A program made the translations under genes and the position numbers. A stretch of DNA of 64,000 bases from Zopfochytrium polystomum (taxonomy: Eukaryota > Chytridiomycota > Chytridiomycetes > Chytridiales > Chytridiaceae), in contig JAIVFJ010000213.1 of NCBI GenBank assembly GCA_025765615.1, positions 44,650-108,649 on the forward strand, written 5' to 3'. Under the pieces are notes generated by a model. That model did not search any database. It was given only the letters and a program-made list of their open reading frames with translations, and was not told the DNA's origin. Shown here one piece after another: positions 32,174 through 43,804 of this stretch; within the stretch, counting starts at the first letter, position 1, and each line of letters starts with the position of its first letter.

Positions 32174-33400
32174 TCACAAAACAGAAGCAACAAGAATCGT
32201 CCATCCCAACGAACAAACCACAAGAAGAGAAGAACCGCAAAACAGTGGATGTGCCTGGGCGGCCGATGCGACCGAAGTGGACCTTGTGGTCGACGCGCCG
32301 AGCGTCGATCCCCTTGCCGTCGTAAACGACGCCCTGGTCGCGACGCTTGTTCCAACCCACGGGGCATCCGAGCCGTACGTGTACGTCGACAGATCCCTCT
32401 GCGTCACCGCAGCATCGACATATATCGTCACCGCACCAATCAACCCCTGCGAGATCGACGGGCCCAAGCTCGAGAGGCTCAGTACGCCTTTCCCTGCGTA
32501 CCCGCCGCCCATTGCAATGCTGTCGCCCGCCAGCCTCAAAAAGTCGGTCCCCGCAGTCCCGTACAGCGACGGCGCTGCCGCGTACACCGCCGCCGCCGCG
32601 TCGTCGCCCGGGAACAGCTGCCCGACGTGCCGCAGCGCGCCGCCAACGTACGTCCCATCAGGCCCCACGGACCCGCCAGTATGAACGGTCACGTGGATGT
32701 GCGGCGTGCGGCCTACGTAGTACCCGGGGAAGATTGTCGTCACCTCCGCCACGCCGTGGCTGTCGGTCAAAATGAGCCCACGGAGGAACGTCAGCTCGTC
32801 CGTCATGCAACCTCCTCCGCCCCCGCTCCTGCCACCGTTAACGCAGCTTCCGACCAGCTGGCCGGTGCGCGGGCTGACGCCAGTGAAGCCCGAGTAGTAC
32901 CCCGTGGCGTTGCAGGACCAGAACTCGACGGCGGCGTTGACGAGCGGGGAGCAGGTGGCAATGTCGACGACGCTGACGTCGAGGACCAGCGCGACGCCAG
33001 GCTGGTTTTCGGTCATGTTGGAGCGCTGAATCAGGCCGTTGACGTAGTATGGGCCGCCGGTTGTTTCGGGATCGACGACGCACGAGGCGCGGCGGGAGAG
33101 GGCTGGGCCGAAGGAGGAGGGATCGCTGCCGAGAGAGAAGGCGCGGCGCGCGAGTCGGGAGTGGGTGGCCTCGGCGTCGCGGACGGCGAGGGAGGTGTGG
33201 CAGGCGGCGGCGGCCTCGCGGCGGGCGAGAGCTTGTCCGCGGCGGAAGAGCGCAACGGCCTCATCGCCGTCAGAGTGCCCGTGAACGTCGTCGTCGTCGT
33301 CATGACTAGGATGTGCTGGACTTGGGTGGGGTGCCAGCGCAAGCACGGTGGCGGCAGCGAGAAGAAGGGCGAGGCGGCACCTGCGTCCGAGAAGCTTCAT
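32174..33400 (-). CDS. Secreted intradiol ring-cleavage dioxygenase-like protein
   Basis: A single-exon 408-aa ORF, ATG at 33400-33398. Signal peptide of about 29 residues (RLALLLAAATVLALA), then an Asp/His-rich segment (HDDDDDVHGHSDGD). The dioxygenase core has ETTGGPYYVNG (first Tyr ligand region), LVLDVSVVDIATCSPLVNA, EFWSCNATGYYSG and FPGYYVGRTPHIHVTVH (second Tyr and the two His iron ligands). A Ser/Thr-rich stretch and a hydrophobic C-terminus (LLVVCSLGWTILVASVL) suggest a GPI anchor. The family cleaves catechols between the hydroxyls using Fe(III), so a role at the cell surface in aromatic breakdown is inferred. Confidence 0.88.
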   Translation of the reverse strand: MKLLGRRCRLALLLAAATVLALAPHPSPAHPSHDDDDDVHGHSDGDEAVALFRRGQALARREAAAACHTSLAVRDAEATHSRLARRAFSLGSDPSSFGPALSRRASCVVDPETTGGPYYVNGLIQRSNMTENQPGVALVLDVSVVDIATCSPLVNAAVEFWSCNATGYYSGFTGVSPRTGQLVGSCVNGGRSGGGGGCMTDELTFLRGLILTDSHGVAEVTTIFPGYYVGRTPHIHVTVHTGGSVGPDGTYVGGALRHVGQLFPGDDAAAAVYAAAPSLYGTAGTDFLRLAGDSIAMGGGYAGKGVLSLSSLGPSISQGLIGAVTIYVDAAVTQRDLSTYTYGSDAPWVGTSVATRASFTTARGSTLGASTTRSTSVASAAQAHPLFCGSSLLVVCSLGWTILVASVL

Positions 33401-34504
33401 AGTTGTACCATGGAAACAAGTTGGGACAGTTGCCGATTAAAATAACGAAACAGACACGTCTTCAGATCAAACAGCTCTGCGAATGTCCGCGCAAGGCGTG
33501 CGGAAGCATCCCGCTTCCGCCTTTTGTTTCGCTCCTCTATCTTGGCAACGGCAACGGAGGCGCTCTGAGGAAGCACAGCCGTGAGGGAACGTTGTCTCTG
33601 TCTGCATTAATGGTGGCCGCTGGAAGTCGTCGTCAGAGTACTTGTATTATTAATACCGCGCGCGCAAACTGAAGTAGAAGTTCCATTCAATAGGATCCGC
33701 CGTTTATCGTTTGTTTGTCGTTGTCTACTTGTGTCGTGCGGGCCTTCGGAAAGAAATCATTTGGAAGACATGGGGACAGACCGCTAGACAGACCGCGGAA
33801 GCTGGATAATCGGTCCTTCAGAGGGAAATTGATGTGATCAGCTACTCGCTGAGCGATGCCAATCCATATCGATACCGAGATAAATATGGAGGCACCTTCC
33901 GTGTCGAACTCAGGACATTCTAAAATTGCTTGTTCACCTTGCGACCGCTACTCCCTTCGATTGCCAACTGTAGTGATCCCAGAACCACCGCCGCTATAAG
34001 CGGAGGCTCCATTGAAATAACAAGATGAACATAAGATGAGTCTTATTGGTTGATCTTGGACTGTTGACGCTGCTTTCCTACATTCACGTGAAACTCCGCA
34101 AATCGTTGCAAACGGAATCCCGCTGGAGCGGTGTGTCAAGTTAAAAAATTGCAAAACAGCCTCCATATATCGAACGATGACTTTACATTTATGATCCATT
34201 TTCCCAACACGTCAACTACCTGTCTTATCGCCAAGGCCAGCTGCGCAGCGATGGCGGGCAGTGCAGGTTTGAGAGGGTGGCTCCGAGCGGCCGGAATGGT
34301 TTCAACAAATGACAGGAGCATTCAATCGGATATATTGATATGGAAAGTGTGACCAGTATCGTGGAGGAGCGAAACAACGAAATAAAGATGGGAAGGGGGG
34401 AAAAAATAGCTATGGATATCGATGAACGAAGCAAAACGAGACGAGTAGGAGGGGTAGTGGTCACACAGCTGAGCGCGCGTCAACACAGAACCGTCCCGGC
34501 CCTA
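33401..34504. other. Intergenic, no gene seen
   Basis: About 1.1 kb with no supportable gene on either strand. Confidence 0.5.
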
Positions 34505-34990
34505 TCACAAAATGCTGATCTTCTTGACAGCTTCCTTGGGGGCTGCGAGCTTCGGAACGACCAGCTCCAACACACCGTCGGCCATTTTCGCTTGCACGTT
34601 GTCCCGGTCCGCGTCCTGGGGTAGCCGGACGGCCCTCTCGAAGCGGCCGTAGCTGCGCTCAACGACGTGCCGCTGCTCGTCCTTGATCTCCTTGTTCGCG
34701 CTGCGCTCGCCTGAGATCATCAGCACGCCGTCGTCCGAGATCGAGACATCAACCTTGTCCTTGGAGATACCGGGGAGGTCGGCGTGCACGACGTAGCCGG
34801 CGTCGGTCTCGGCCAGGTCGAGGCGCGGGTGGAAGCTTGCGCGGGTGACGATTGTGGAGCGTGGGTTGCGTTGCTGGCGTTGTCCGCTGCCACTCGAAGA
34901 AGTGGATGTGCTGGCGTCTGGGTCGAAGAAGGCTGAGACGATGCGGTCAAAGTCGCCGAAGGGAGAGTCGCGAGGGAAAAACACGGCCAT
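34505..34990 (-). CDS. Small heat shock protein, Hsp20/alpha-crystallin family
   Basis: A single-exon 161-aa ORF, ATG at 34990-34988. The short N-terminal arm (MAVFFPRDSPFGDFDRIVSA) and Ser-rich linker precede the alpha-crystallin domain: HPRLDLAETDAGYVVHADLP, VDVSISDDGVLMISGER, RSYGRFERAVRLP and the signature GVLELVVPK. The C-terminal ISIL is the I-x-I/L motif that docks between dimers. It is an ATP-independent holdase chaperone that forms oligomers. A heat-shock element and a TATA box lie upstream. Intact. Confidence 0.96.
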   Translation of the reverse strand: MAVFFPRDSPFGDFDRIVSAFFDPDASTSTSSSGSGQRQQRNPRSTIVTRASFHPRLDLAETDAGYVVHADLPGISKDKVDVSISDDGVLMISGERSANKEIKDEQRHVVERSYGRFERAVRLPQDADRDNVQAKMADGVLELVVPKLAAPKEAVKKISIL

Positions 34991-35125
34991 AGCGTTTGGT
35001 CTTTGGGATGAGAGGTAGAGCGAGTTTGTTGAGTTTGTTGGTTGTGCTAGTGTTTTCAACGAGAGCCACTAAATTTAAGCGCGGGTTGATTTGTATGCTT
35101 TGGTCGAAGGGCAGTGCTCGCACCG

Positions 35126-35133
35126 TTTTTATA
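35126..35133 (-). promoter_or_regulatory. TATA box of the Hsp20 gene
   Basis: TATAAAAA on the minus strand, 136-143 bp upstream of the ATG and about 70 bp downstream of the heat-shock element. Confidence 0.65.
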
Positions 35134-35198
35134 CCCCGATTTGCTTATTTGCTTGCGTGGAAACAGAAAGATTGCCGCTTGTCACGATGACGTGTTTT

Positions 35199-35218
35199 GG
35201 AAGCTTCTGGACAATTCC
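35199..35218 (-). promoter_or_regulatory. Heat-shock element of the Hsp20 gene
   Basis: GGAAG CTTCT GGACA ATTCC: four contiguous alternating nGAAn/nTTCn pentamers, with one mismatch in the third. This is the HSF trimer-binding pattern, placed just upstream of the TATA box. Confidence 0.75.
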
Positions 35219-36506
35219 AGCGAAAACCGAACCAAAACCAAACCAACCCCCACACAGACAATGACCGAAAGCTGGACGATGCGTCACCATGCGCCACGCG
35301 TTCAAGTCTGGGGGGGGGGGGGAACGCTCGAAAGCAGAAGGGTACCTACCAGCAAACGGGAAGCCTAAGGCAGCACAAGCAGCCGAGCCACCGGTGTTGT
35401 TCAGGTGCGCGCCCGCACCGCCCTGCTGACAACCACCAGGCAGGCCCTTGGGTTCCCGCACCTCCACCGCAACTGCCGCCACCACACTTGGTTCTCCTCG
35501 ACCCGCACTGTGAGGTCTGGACAGTTCCCCCCACACCAAAATCGATGCTGCACGTTTCTGGTATTTGCCATCAAACAACGATGACTAGAAACGAAGGGTT
35601 TGCACAAAACTGATTTGAGACTGATAATCCGTGTGGCAAGTTCTCCAGTTAAGCGCCATTGCTTGTCCGCCAGATTCAGTCTAAAAATACTACAGGGCAC
35701 CCCTATGTAGCCAAAGCGACAAACTCAATCGCCCTGCAAGTGGAGGCCACGTCGCCAGCCACAGCCTCGCGGTTCAACGGACCGAGCGACTGCGCAAAAT
35801 CCTGGTAACGGTTGCTTAGGTTCCAGAAAAACAAAGGAAAAGAATAAAGGTACCGGGTTCAACGCAATGTCCAGCACCTATGCCTCTTGGAAACAAAGTT
35901 CACGTTCTCTAGCCTTTGGGATCACGCCGAAAAGCACGAGAAGCCTGACTTCTCTGTGGACTCTCGCCTTTTTGATTCAGTGCGCACCGCCGGCAAGCGA
36001 AGTGGAGGGCCACAACGACCGTCTGGTTCGACAGGAGCAGACTCTGGCCAAAACAGCCGTCAGGCGATCCATAACGAGAAGAGTTTACTGGTTTCACAAT
36101 GGATATTTGGGGGATGGGTGATGGGAGATGAAGCGCCTTGATGTCCTGGACGGCTGCTGCCGTTATTGAAGAAGGGTTAGCCGTTAGCTGCAACAAGTAC
36201 GGAAGCTGAGTTCCGCGGTTTGACCAGAAAGCGGATTGGACGGGTGATGGGAGAAACGAGGCCGTTCGTTCGGCGTGATGGGGATAAACAGCAACCACCT
36301 TGCTTACCGCATCCAGCCCTCACGGCACACGGACATGCAACATCCGGGCACCCCCTCGCTTTTTGTCGCGTGGCGGGCAGAGACGGTAGAGCCCGACACG
36401 GGTCTTTTATTATTCCCGACAACGTCCAATCATGTGCCACCTAGCACACCATATCAGATTTGATTTGCACTCCGCAAATGCGAACCAAAGACTGCCACAA
36501 AAACGA

Positions 36507-36538
<32 letters not shown>

Positions 36539-36716
36539 CTTGTCTTCTCTCTTTTTTCCTTTCGGCGGCTCTCTGCGGAAGAGTCACGGATCACGCAAAG
36601 CGAAGCGTCTGTCACGGAAGTTCAACTTCCGTGTGCAATGGGGGCTTGTGTGGTGGGCCGAAGACAAGGCGGATTTTTGGCTGTTCCTGTTTCTCGAATA
36701 GCGGATCATAAGCTGG
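35219..36716. other. Intergenic, no gene seen
   Basis: About 1.5 kb. It contains a G-run (12 G) at about 35311-35322 and T-runs at 36508-36539. No convincing gene on either strand. Confidence 0.5.
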
Positions 36717-36785
36717 CAAAGGAGAGAGACAGAGAGAGACAGAAAGAGTGAGACAGCGAAGGGAAGGGGGAGAGAGAGAGAGGGA

Positions 36786-36842
<57 letters not shown>
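36717..36842 (+). repeat. GA microsatellite upstream of MFS gene 2
   Basis: GAGACAGAGAGA grading into nearly pure GA on the coding strand, ending about 260 bp before the ATG at 37104. Confidence 0.92.
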
Positions 36843-36843
<1 letters not shown>

Positions 36844-37103
36844 ACATGACCGATCGGCCGTTGACTGGGGTTTCATTCTCGCTCCCTCTCGCACAATAAA
36901 AACCCGTTCTTAACCCCAATCGCCTCGCCCCTGCCGCCCCCTCTACTCCCTGCTATTTATTACATCAACAAACACGCACCGGGCGTCACAGATTGCTGCC
37001 TGACCTCCCGTCCACAGTTCGCGTGGATCGACCGACCTTGGACCCAAGTGATCGGTGTCTCGCCCGCCCAACCACCTCCCCTTCCAATCGGCACAACAAA
37101 CCT

Positions 37104-38952
37104 ATGGCACTCGAATCTCCCACGCGGTCGCCGTCCAGAAGCTCCAACGTCTCGGCCACGCTGAACGAAACACCTGACGTTGACGTGAAGGCCACTTCGT
37201 CCCGCGTCGCCATCGAAGTCGTGTCCACCAAAGTGGTGAGTATTTGGCTGCGTGCGTCCTTGTGGATTGCAACAAAAGCCGAAAGGACGTTTCGGCGCTC
37301 GCTACTCCCCCGGCTTTCATTCGTTCTTGCTCGTCAGCTGAAAAGATCTCTTCGGCACTTCGTTCGTCAACCCGAAAACTAGGTCGACTGGGATGGACCC
37401 GACGATCCGCAGAACCCGCGCAACTGGTCCGCGGTCAAGAAATGGTCAGTCGTCGCAATGCTGAGTATCTTTACTCTCATGACGTCTATGGGCTCGTCAG
37501 TCGTTGCACCGGCCGTACCCTACATGGGCGTTGGTGGGTTAGGGAGAGGGAGACGGACTGCATTTTGACGCACAATGCCAAACCAAAAAACAACTGCGCT
37601 AACGCCCACTCACCGCACGCCTCGGCCAAAGAGTTTGGACTGACGACCAAGCTACAAGTCGAAATGATTATCTCCATTTACGTCGTCGCGTTCGGTGTTG
37701 GTCCCTTGATCGTCGGCCCGCTGTCGGAAATTTACGGCCGCCGATGGCTCATGCTCCTCAGCAACATTTCTTTCTTGGTGTTCAACGTGGCGTGCTCCGT
37801 GTCCTCCAACTACGCCGAAATGATCGTCTTTCGGTTTTTGGCAGCCTTGTTGGGTAGCGGCCCTATAGCGGTAAGGGGGGTCTGTTTCTCGGCGTCTCTC
37901 AACAAACCTCCATTGACGCACTCTCGTAAAATCGCTCTCCCCTTGTCTAGATCGGAGCTGGGATCATCAGCGACATGTTCTCCGCCGAACAATTCGGCGT
38001 GGCCGTCAACATGTACTCACTTGCTCCCCTTCTCGGGCCTGCTGTGGGTCCGATCGTGGGGTCGATCCTGTCCCAGGACCTGTCGTGGCGATGGACGTTC
38101 CACGTCATCACCATCATCGACGGATTCGTCTTCGTCCTCGGCTTCTTCTTCCTGACCGAGTCGTACGCCCCCGCCCTGCTCGAAGTGAAAGCTGCCCGCA
38201 TCCGCGCCGAGACGGGCAACCCGGACCTTCAGGTCGCCGGGGGTGGCACCTCCAGCAAGAACATGAAACTGCTGATCGTCGAGTCCGTCAAGCGACCCTT
38301 CATCCTGCTCTTCACGCAGCCCATCGTGCAAATTATCTCCCTCTTTATGGCGTACCTATACGGCATCCTGTACCTCGTCATCGCAACCTTTACTCAGCTC
38401 TGGGTCGTCCGCTACCATCAGTCCCTCTCCATCTCGGGCGTCCACTTCCTCTCCCTCGGCGTCGGCCTCCTCGGCGGCACGCTCGCCTCCGGGCCGGTCA
38501 TGGACCGCATCTACGCGCGACTCAAGGCGAAAAACAACGACGTCGGCGTCCCCGAGTACCGCCTCCCGATCACGATCCCGTTCGCGTTCCTCCTCCCCGT
38601 CGGCCTGTTCTGGTACGGCTGGTCGGCGCAAAACACCGTGTTCTGGCTGGTCCCGGACATTGGCATGATGCTCTTCGGGCTGACGTTCACGATCGAGTTC
38701 CAGGCCCTGACCGTGTACACCGTCGACACGTACCGCCGCTACGCCGCCAGCGCAATGGCCGCTGCGTCGTTCCTGCGCGCGATCTTTGGCTTTGCGTTCC
38801 CGCTGTTTGCGCAAGACATGTACGACAAGCTCGACTACGGGTGGGGGAACTCGGTGCTGGGGTTCGTCTCGGCGCTGTGCATTCCGGCCTCATTTTTGCT
38901 GTACAAGTACGGTGGGTGGCTGCGCGCTCGTAGCACCTACGCTGCGGGATAA
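37104..38952 (+). CDS. MFS drug/polyamine-type exporter (DHA1 family), paralogue 2
   Basis: Four exons: 37104-37235, 37383-37533, 37632-37870, 37951-38952, encoding 507 aa. Exons 2, 3 and 4 are exactly 151, 239 and 1002 nt, the same as in paralogues 1 and 3. Features: Ser-rich cytosolic N-terminus (ALESPTRSPSRSSN), VDWDGPDDPQNPRNWS, motif A GPLSEIYGRRWLM at residues 124-136, and terminus GGWLRARSTYAAG. A plasma-membrane proton antiporter of the TPO1/FLR1-like group is inferred; the substrate is unknown. Intact. Confidence 0.93.
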
Positions 38953-39708
38953 GATAAAAAATGGGGGGGCGGGTGGGGTGTTTAGGCTCCAGGCTCTTTG
39001 AAAATGGGGGCTCCTTTCGTTGCTTTACCTTTTTTTGGTCATTTCGTCCCCAGAGTCATTATTCTTTTTTTCTTTTGTTACTGCTTTCACCGTTAGCGAT
39101 GGGATGCCCTCCGATAAACTGTTTTTCCGCCACATTGTCGCAACTGTTGTTGGATCCAGGTTCAGCAACACCACCGCAGTCTCAAGGCTCTATGCAAACT
39201 GATTCAGAGAGAAAAAGAAAGGGAAAAAGCACCTCGTCAGTCATTCATCGTTGATTTCAAACCCCCGGTCACTAGCGTCTACCTTCAGCAGCCGGTGCAG
39301 ACTTTAGCCGTGGCCGTATTATCGACTGAGTCATCCGTGAGAACACTGCCGCTTTTGCGTCCACCTTGACAGACAGTCCGGCTTTGCCTTGCCCGAATGA
39401 AGTGAAAAAGTCTCGGCTCTAGATCGAGCCACGCTGATGCTCGCTGGGTTGAGTGGGGTTGTGGGTTGTTGAGCGGCCATCGTCTCGCGGTTGCGGCTGG
39501 TGAATGCAGTGCCTGGGAGTTGGGGGGAGGAGGTTGGCGGTGGCCGTTGGATGCGATGGTTCCGTTTGGTGAGGGAGGATGTTGAAGCCGATTTCGACTG
39601 CCGCCAGAAAGAACGAGGCTCGGAGACGGAAAGGTCGAAGGAAGGGGGTGGAAGAAAGATAAATAAGGACGAAAGGATTCAGAAGGCCAAGCAAGCAATC
39701 AGTGAGTT

Positions 39709-39712
<4 letters not shown>
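38953..39712. other. Intergenic, no gene seen
   Basis: No supportable gene between MFS gene 2 and the GT repeat. Confidence 0.5.
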
Positions 39713-39757
<45 letters not shown>

Positions 39758-39769
39758 TGTGTGTGTGTG
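39713..39769 (+). repeat. (GT)n microsatellite upstream of MFS gene 3
   Basis: About 28 GT units with one TTT interruption on the coding strand, roughly 530 bp upstream of the ATG at 40301. Paralogues 1 and 2 have GA tracts in the corresponding region instead. Confidence 0.95.
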
Positions 39770-40300
39770 CCGCAGTGAAGAAAAAATTTCTTCGTCCCAA
39801 AGCATATGCCGCCCGAGTCCCGCCGGCCGACAGCCCGACCGGCGGAAGTTGCGATTCCGTCCCACCCACAGCGTAGAGTGAGTTTGTTACGCAACACAGA
39901 TTAGGCGGATGACGGCAGAGTGAAAAAAAAAAGTTTCAGGCACTGGAGATCATCGCCCGTTTCCGTCGTGCACTCTGTCGGAGCTGGTCTCGGATGAATT
40001 TCCTCTCAGGCCCGTCAGTCCCTAACAGTCGGCTGGACAGAACCGCCGTCTTTCCTAGTCCTCCTAGCCGCAGGGAAGCGGGTTGCGAGCGACGGACGGA
40101 CCAGGCCGCGGAATGGATTGAAGCAGGCAAGCAACAACAACAATATTAATAATAAAAAGTAACAGGCTCCGGAGAACGATAAAAAGCCCAGATCGCCCCG
40201 CACTCAAACAGCATCTCTGTTCAGCCCGGCGCCCAAGTCCTCCCTCCCAGACTCCCTCCCACGGCCCACCCCCACCACCACCCATCGATCTGCGACAGCG
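39770..40300. other. Upstream region of MFS gene 3
   Basis: No coding sequence. Contains an AATATTAATAATAAAAAG stretch (40141-40158) and the probable leader of the MFS gene. Confidence 0.5.
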
Positions 40301-42141
40301 ATGAAGCAGGACGAAATCGACTCTCCGCAGCGGCCGCCGTCAAGAGGCTCCAACGTCTCAACGGAGCTGAACGACAGCACCCAGGACCTCGAGGCGAGGG
40401 GATCTTCGAAGGCGAGCAACAGCAATAAGATTGTACGTTTGCACCTTTCGGGCACCAATTAGAACCACGTGCACTACACGCTCTCTGTCCCTCCTCCTCA
40501 TTACTCTTACAATTCACCATTCCGAGCCTGTCCTTCTTCTGCTCCTCCACCTTCGCGCGCCTCAGAATGAAAACTTCTTACACGAAAAGAATAGGTTGAC
40601 TGGGACGGCCCCGACGATCCCGCGAACCCACGAAACTGGTCAAACTTAAAGAAATGGACTGTTGTCGCCATGCTGAGCATCATAACCCTCATGTCAACAA
40701 TGGGCTCCTCAGTCGTCGCTCCAACTGTGCCGTTCATAGCCGCTGGTAGGGTGCTTAAACAAGGCTTTTATTCCAGTCAGGGCTTGACGGAGCAACTTAC
40801 CCTTCCCGTTCCAGATTTGGGGCTCACAACGAAACTTCAGATAGAAATGATCATTTCTATCTACGTGCTGGCCTTTGGCATCGGACCCTTGTTTATCGGA
40901 CCCCTTTCGGAGATCTACGGTCGCCGAGGGCTCATGCTGATTGGCAACGTAATTTTCTTGGCGTTCAACGTTGCGTGCTCCGTCTCGACCAACTACGGGG
41001 AGATGCTCACGTTTCGATTTTTGGCGGCTTTAGCTGGCAGTGGCCCGTTGGCGGTAATTAAATTATGCCTCCAATTTTTTCTTTCCTTTCGTGTTTGCCT
41101 GCGTGTATCTAAGATGCACCCTCTCCCGACGATGCGCAGATCGGAGCCGGCATGATCAGCGACATGTTCACCGCCGAAAAGTTTGGCGTGGCCGTCAACA
41201 TGTACTCGCTCGCGCCGACGCTCGGCCCGGCGGTCGGCCCACTCGTCGGATCGCTGATTGCGCAAAACTTGACCTGGCACTGGGCGTTCCACATCATCAC
41301 CATCGTCGACGGTGCGGTCCTCGTGCTGGCTATTTTCTTCCTCAGCGAGACCTTTGCGCCGGTCCTCTTGGAAAGAAAAGCCGCCCGCCAGCGCACCCTC
41401 ACGGGCAACCAAGACCTGCATGTAGCCGGCGGCGGCACGGCGAACAAGAACGTGCGGGAACTGCTGGTCGAATCCGTCAAGCGGCCGTTCATCCTGCTCT
41501 TCACGCAGCCCATCGTTCAGATCATCTCGTTCTCCATGGCCTACCTGTACGGCATCCTCTACCTCGTCATCGCAACCTTCACCCAGCTCTGGGTCGTCCG
41601 CTACCACCAGTCCCTCGCCATCTCCGGCGTCCACTTCCTCTCCCTCGGCATCGGCCTCATAGCCGGCACCGTCGGATCCGGCCCGGTCATGGACCGCATC
41701 TACCTGCGGCTGCGCAACTCCAACGACGGCACCGGACTGCCCGAGTTTCGCCTCCCCATCACGATCCCGTTCTCGGTGCTACTGCCCATCGGCCTGTTCA
41801 TGTACGGCTGGAGCGCGCAAAACACCGTATTCTGGCTGGCGCCCGACGTCGGGATGATGCTGTTTGGCCTCGGGTTCACGGTGCTGTTCCAGGCGCTGTC
41901 GGTGTACACGGTCGACACGTACCGCCGCTACGCCGCTAGCGCCATGGCCTCCGCGTCGTTCTTGCGATCAGCGTTTGGGTTTGCGTTCCCGCTGTTTGCT
42001 CAGGACATGTACGATGCCCTCGACTATGGGTGGGGGAACTCGCTGCTGGGGTTTGTTGCCATGCTGTGCTTCCCGGCGTCGGTGCTGCTGTACAAGTATG
42101 GCGGGTGGCTGCGCGCGAGGAGCGCGTACGCCGCGGGATAA
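40301..42141 (+). CDS. MFS drug/polyamine-type exporter (DHA1 family), paralogue 3
   Basis: Four exons: 40301-40432, 40595-40745, 40815-41053, 41140-42141, encoding 507 aa. Exon lengths 132/151/239/1002 equal those of paralogue 2. The N-terminus is MKQDEIDSPQRPPSRGSN. Then come VDWDGPDDPANPRNWS, motif A GPLSEIYGRRGLM (Trp replaced by Gly) and terminus GGWLRARSAYAAG. It lies 1.35 kb downstream of paralogue 2 in the same orientation, so the pair is a tandem duplicate. Intact; substrate unknown. Confidence 0.93.
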
Positions 42142-42795
42142 TTGACCTTCTCACGAGCACGAAATCATCTTAATTCTCTCTTTCACCCTCGCTTCTCTAA
42201 ATCTGTGCGTGTGTGTCGCTCTCTTTGTTTCTTTTTTATGTCTGATTTGCAGCGTGTCTGTTCTTTGTCGGAATCGCGGTGGTTCCTTCGCTTTTCGGCA
42301 GACACCATTTCACATTGTCTCATGGGTTTTCTGGACACCCGTGCCGCGGCGTGCAGCGGAAAACTGGTACAACAAACAAAAAAGAGGGGGGGAAATGGAA
42401 CACGAAGTCAAGAGCGGTGATGCCTCATCGACAGTGACAAACTGCTCGCTTTGCCAGTTTCATCCCCGAGAGGGACCTCAGTTTGCGCGAGGGGGTAAGT
42501 CGAGAACGAGGGCCAAAAAGTGGGGGTGCCCAGGGCCTTGAAAAGTCAGAGTAGAAAGACGCCTGCGGAATTTGGATGAAGGAGGGGCTGGATGAGTTGC
42601 TATTAGAATTTCATATGAGTTTCGCCAGCTGCTGGCACAAACGGTGATCGCGAAATGGAGGAACCACTAAGACACTTTGGATGAATAAAATACTTTGATA
42701 ATGTTTGGAATTCTGTTCTGTATTCACTGTCACTCCATAGTATTTTGAGCCTATCGAAGGAAAAGGCAAACGCACCAGGAAAAGAAAACGGTGAC
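42142..42795. other. Intergenic, no gene seen
   Basis: Downstream region of MFS gene 3; nothing supportable. Confidence 0.5.
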
Positions 42796-42950
42796 ATGCA
42801 ATCACCATGATCACTAAAAAAATGGAGGAGGAAAATGCGATCACTGTGATAACAGAAGAAATAAAGGAAAATGTCACCGTGATCACAAAAGAAATAGAGA
42901 AAAATGCAAACACCGTGAGAACTGAGCAGAATAGAGGAAATGCCCTCACC
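42796..42950 (+). repeat. Degenerate minisatellite, 33-39-bp units with TGATCA-type core
   Basis: Four and a half units, each starting ATGC/ATGT and carrying ACC(A/G)TGATCAC or a variant, followed by an A/G-rich half. Unit lengths of 39, 36, 33 and 36 are all multiples of three. In the plus frame from 42807 they read as 11-12-residue repeats: AITVITEEIKEN, VTVITKEIEKN, ANTVRTEQNRGN. Confidence 0.75.
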
Positions 42951-43022
42951 GATCCCTGTCACTCACCACATCCCCTCGGCCCTGGCCTGTGAATCGAGCT
43001 GATGCAAGCAAGGTGCTCTTTC

Positions 43023-43804
43023 CTCTCGTGCCTACCAGGAATTTCTGAAACTTTTGATCCTGCCACTTGTACCAAGCAAAAACGGCACCGGTCAAGACTC
43101 TTCAAACCAGTCTGTGTGGAAGTACCTGAAAGCAAGAGATACCCGAACACCCCGGAAAATCAATTTAGCTGAAGAAAAACAGCAGGCTGAGCAGCAGACT
43201 CTTACTGTGTTAACTGTTCCCTGGATGTTACAACCGCTTAACCTCCGAGAAGTACTCCGGAAGGGAGAGATCACCAAGATAGACAGACGGAGAAAGAAAC
43301 AGAGACGGAGACAGAGACAGAGAGAGATAGTTGAACGATGCATCTGCGAGTGAGACAGCAAGGACGTTCTCCACCTAGCACATTCCAGGTGCTCCTCCGC
43401 CCCCCTCCCCTCTTCCTCCTCGCTCCTTCTCCTCCTTGCGTATGAGCGTCAGCCACGACACTGGCCGAAAAAGCTCCTTTCATCGTCGCCGTCCCAACCG
43501 CTGCTCCCTCTGCTGAACCAGTGGGAGGGCTTCGCAACAGACGGCAATGACGCCGCGCGCTCCGAAGTACCGGCCACGCGTTCGGCCTCTTCGTGGCTTT
43601 GCCAGCCTCCGCCCTCCGTGACGGAGACCAGCGCGACAAGCCCAACGACAAACGCGACGGCTCCGCTGCACCCGTCCACGAGTCCACGAGTGGGGCATGC
43701 AGCACAGCGGCACCCCGACCTTGACCGCAGGCGTGCAGCCTTTGATTCACATGAGGATGTTGAAAAGGCGGTAGAACTCGTAGAAATGGACGCGCTGGAA
43801 CGAA
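43023..43804 (-). mobile_element. ~0.79-kb mobile element, left copy (inverted relative to right copy)
   Basis: The reverse complement matches 47856-48647 from end to end. The clearest differences are a 9-bp gap (AGCTCTGCG missing) and two single-base changes near one end. It includes a CT-rich stretch (GA on the plus strand, 43301-43330). No exact 15-bp flanking duplication is visible at these borders. A weak imperfect pair, ATCGAGCTGA/ATCGAGTTGA, lies 20 bp outside each end. Confidence 0.85.

Noticed and set aside
32249..33445. 398-aa plus-strand frame opposite the dioxygenase
   Set aside because: No motifs; the minus strand encodes a signal peptide and the iron-ligand motif.
35129..35578. 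Minus-strand Gly/Ala-rich frame resembling a secreted protein
   Set aside because: No start context, crosses the Hsp20 promoter and a 12-G run; no motif supports it.
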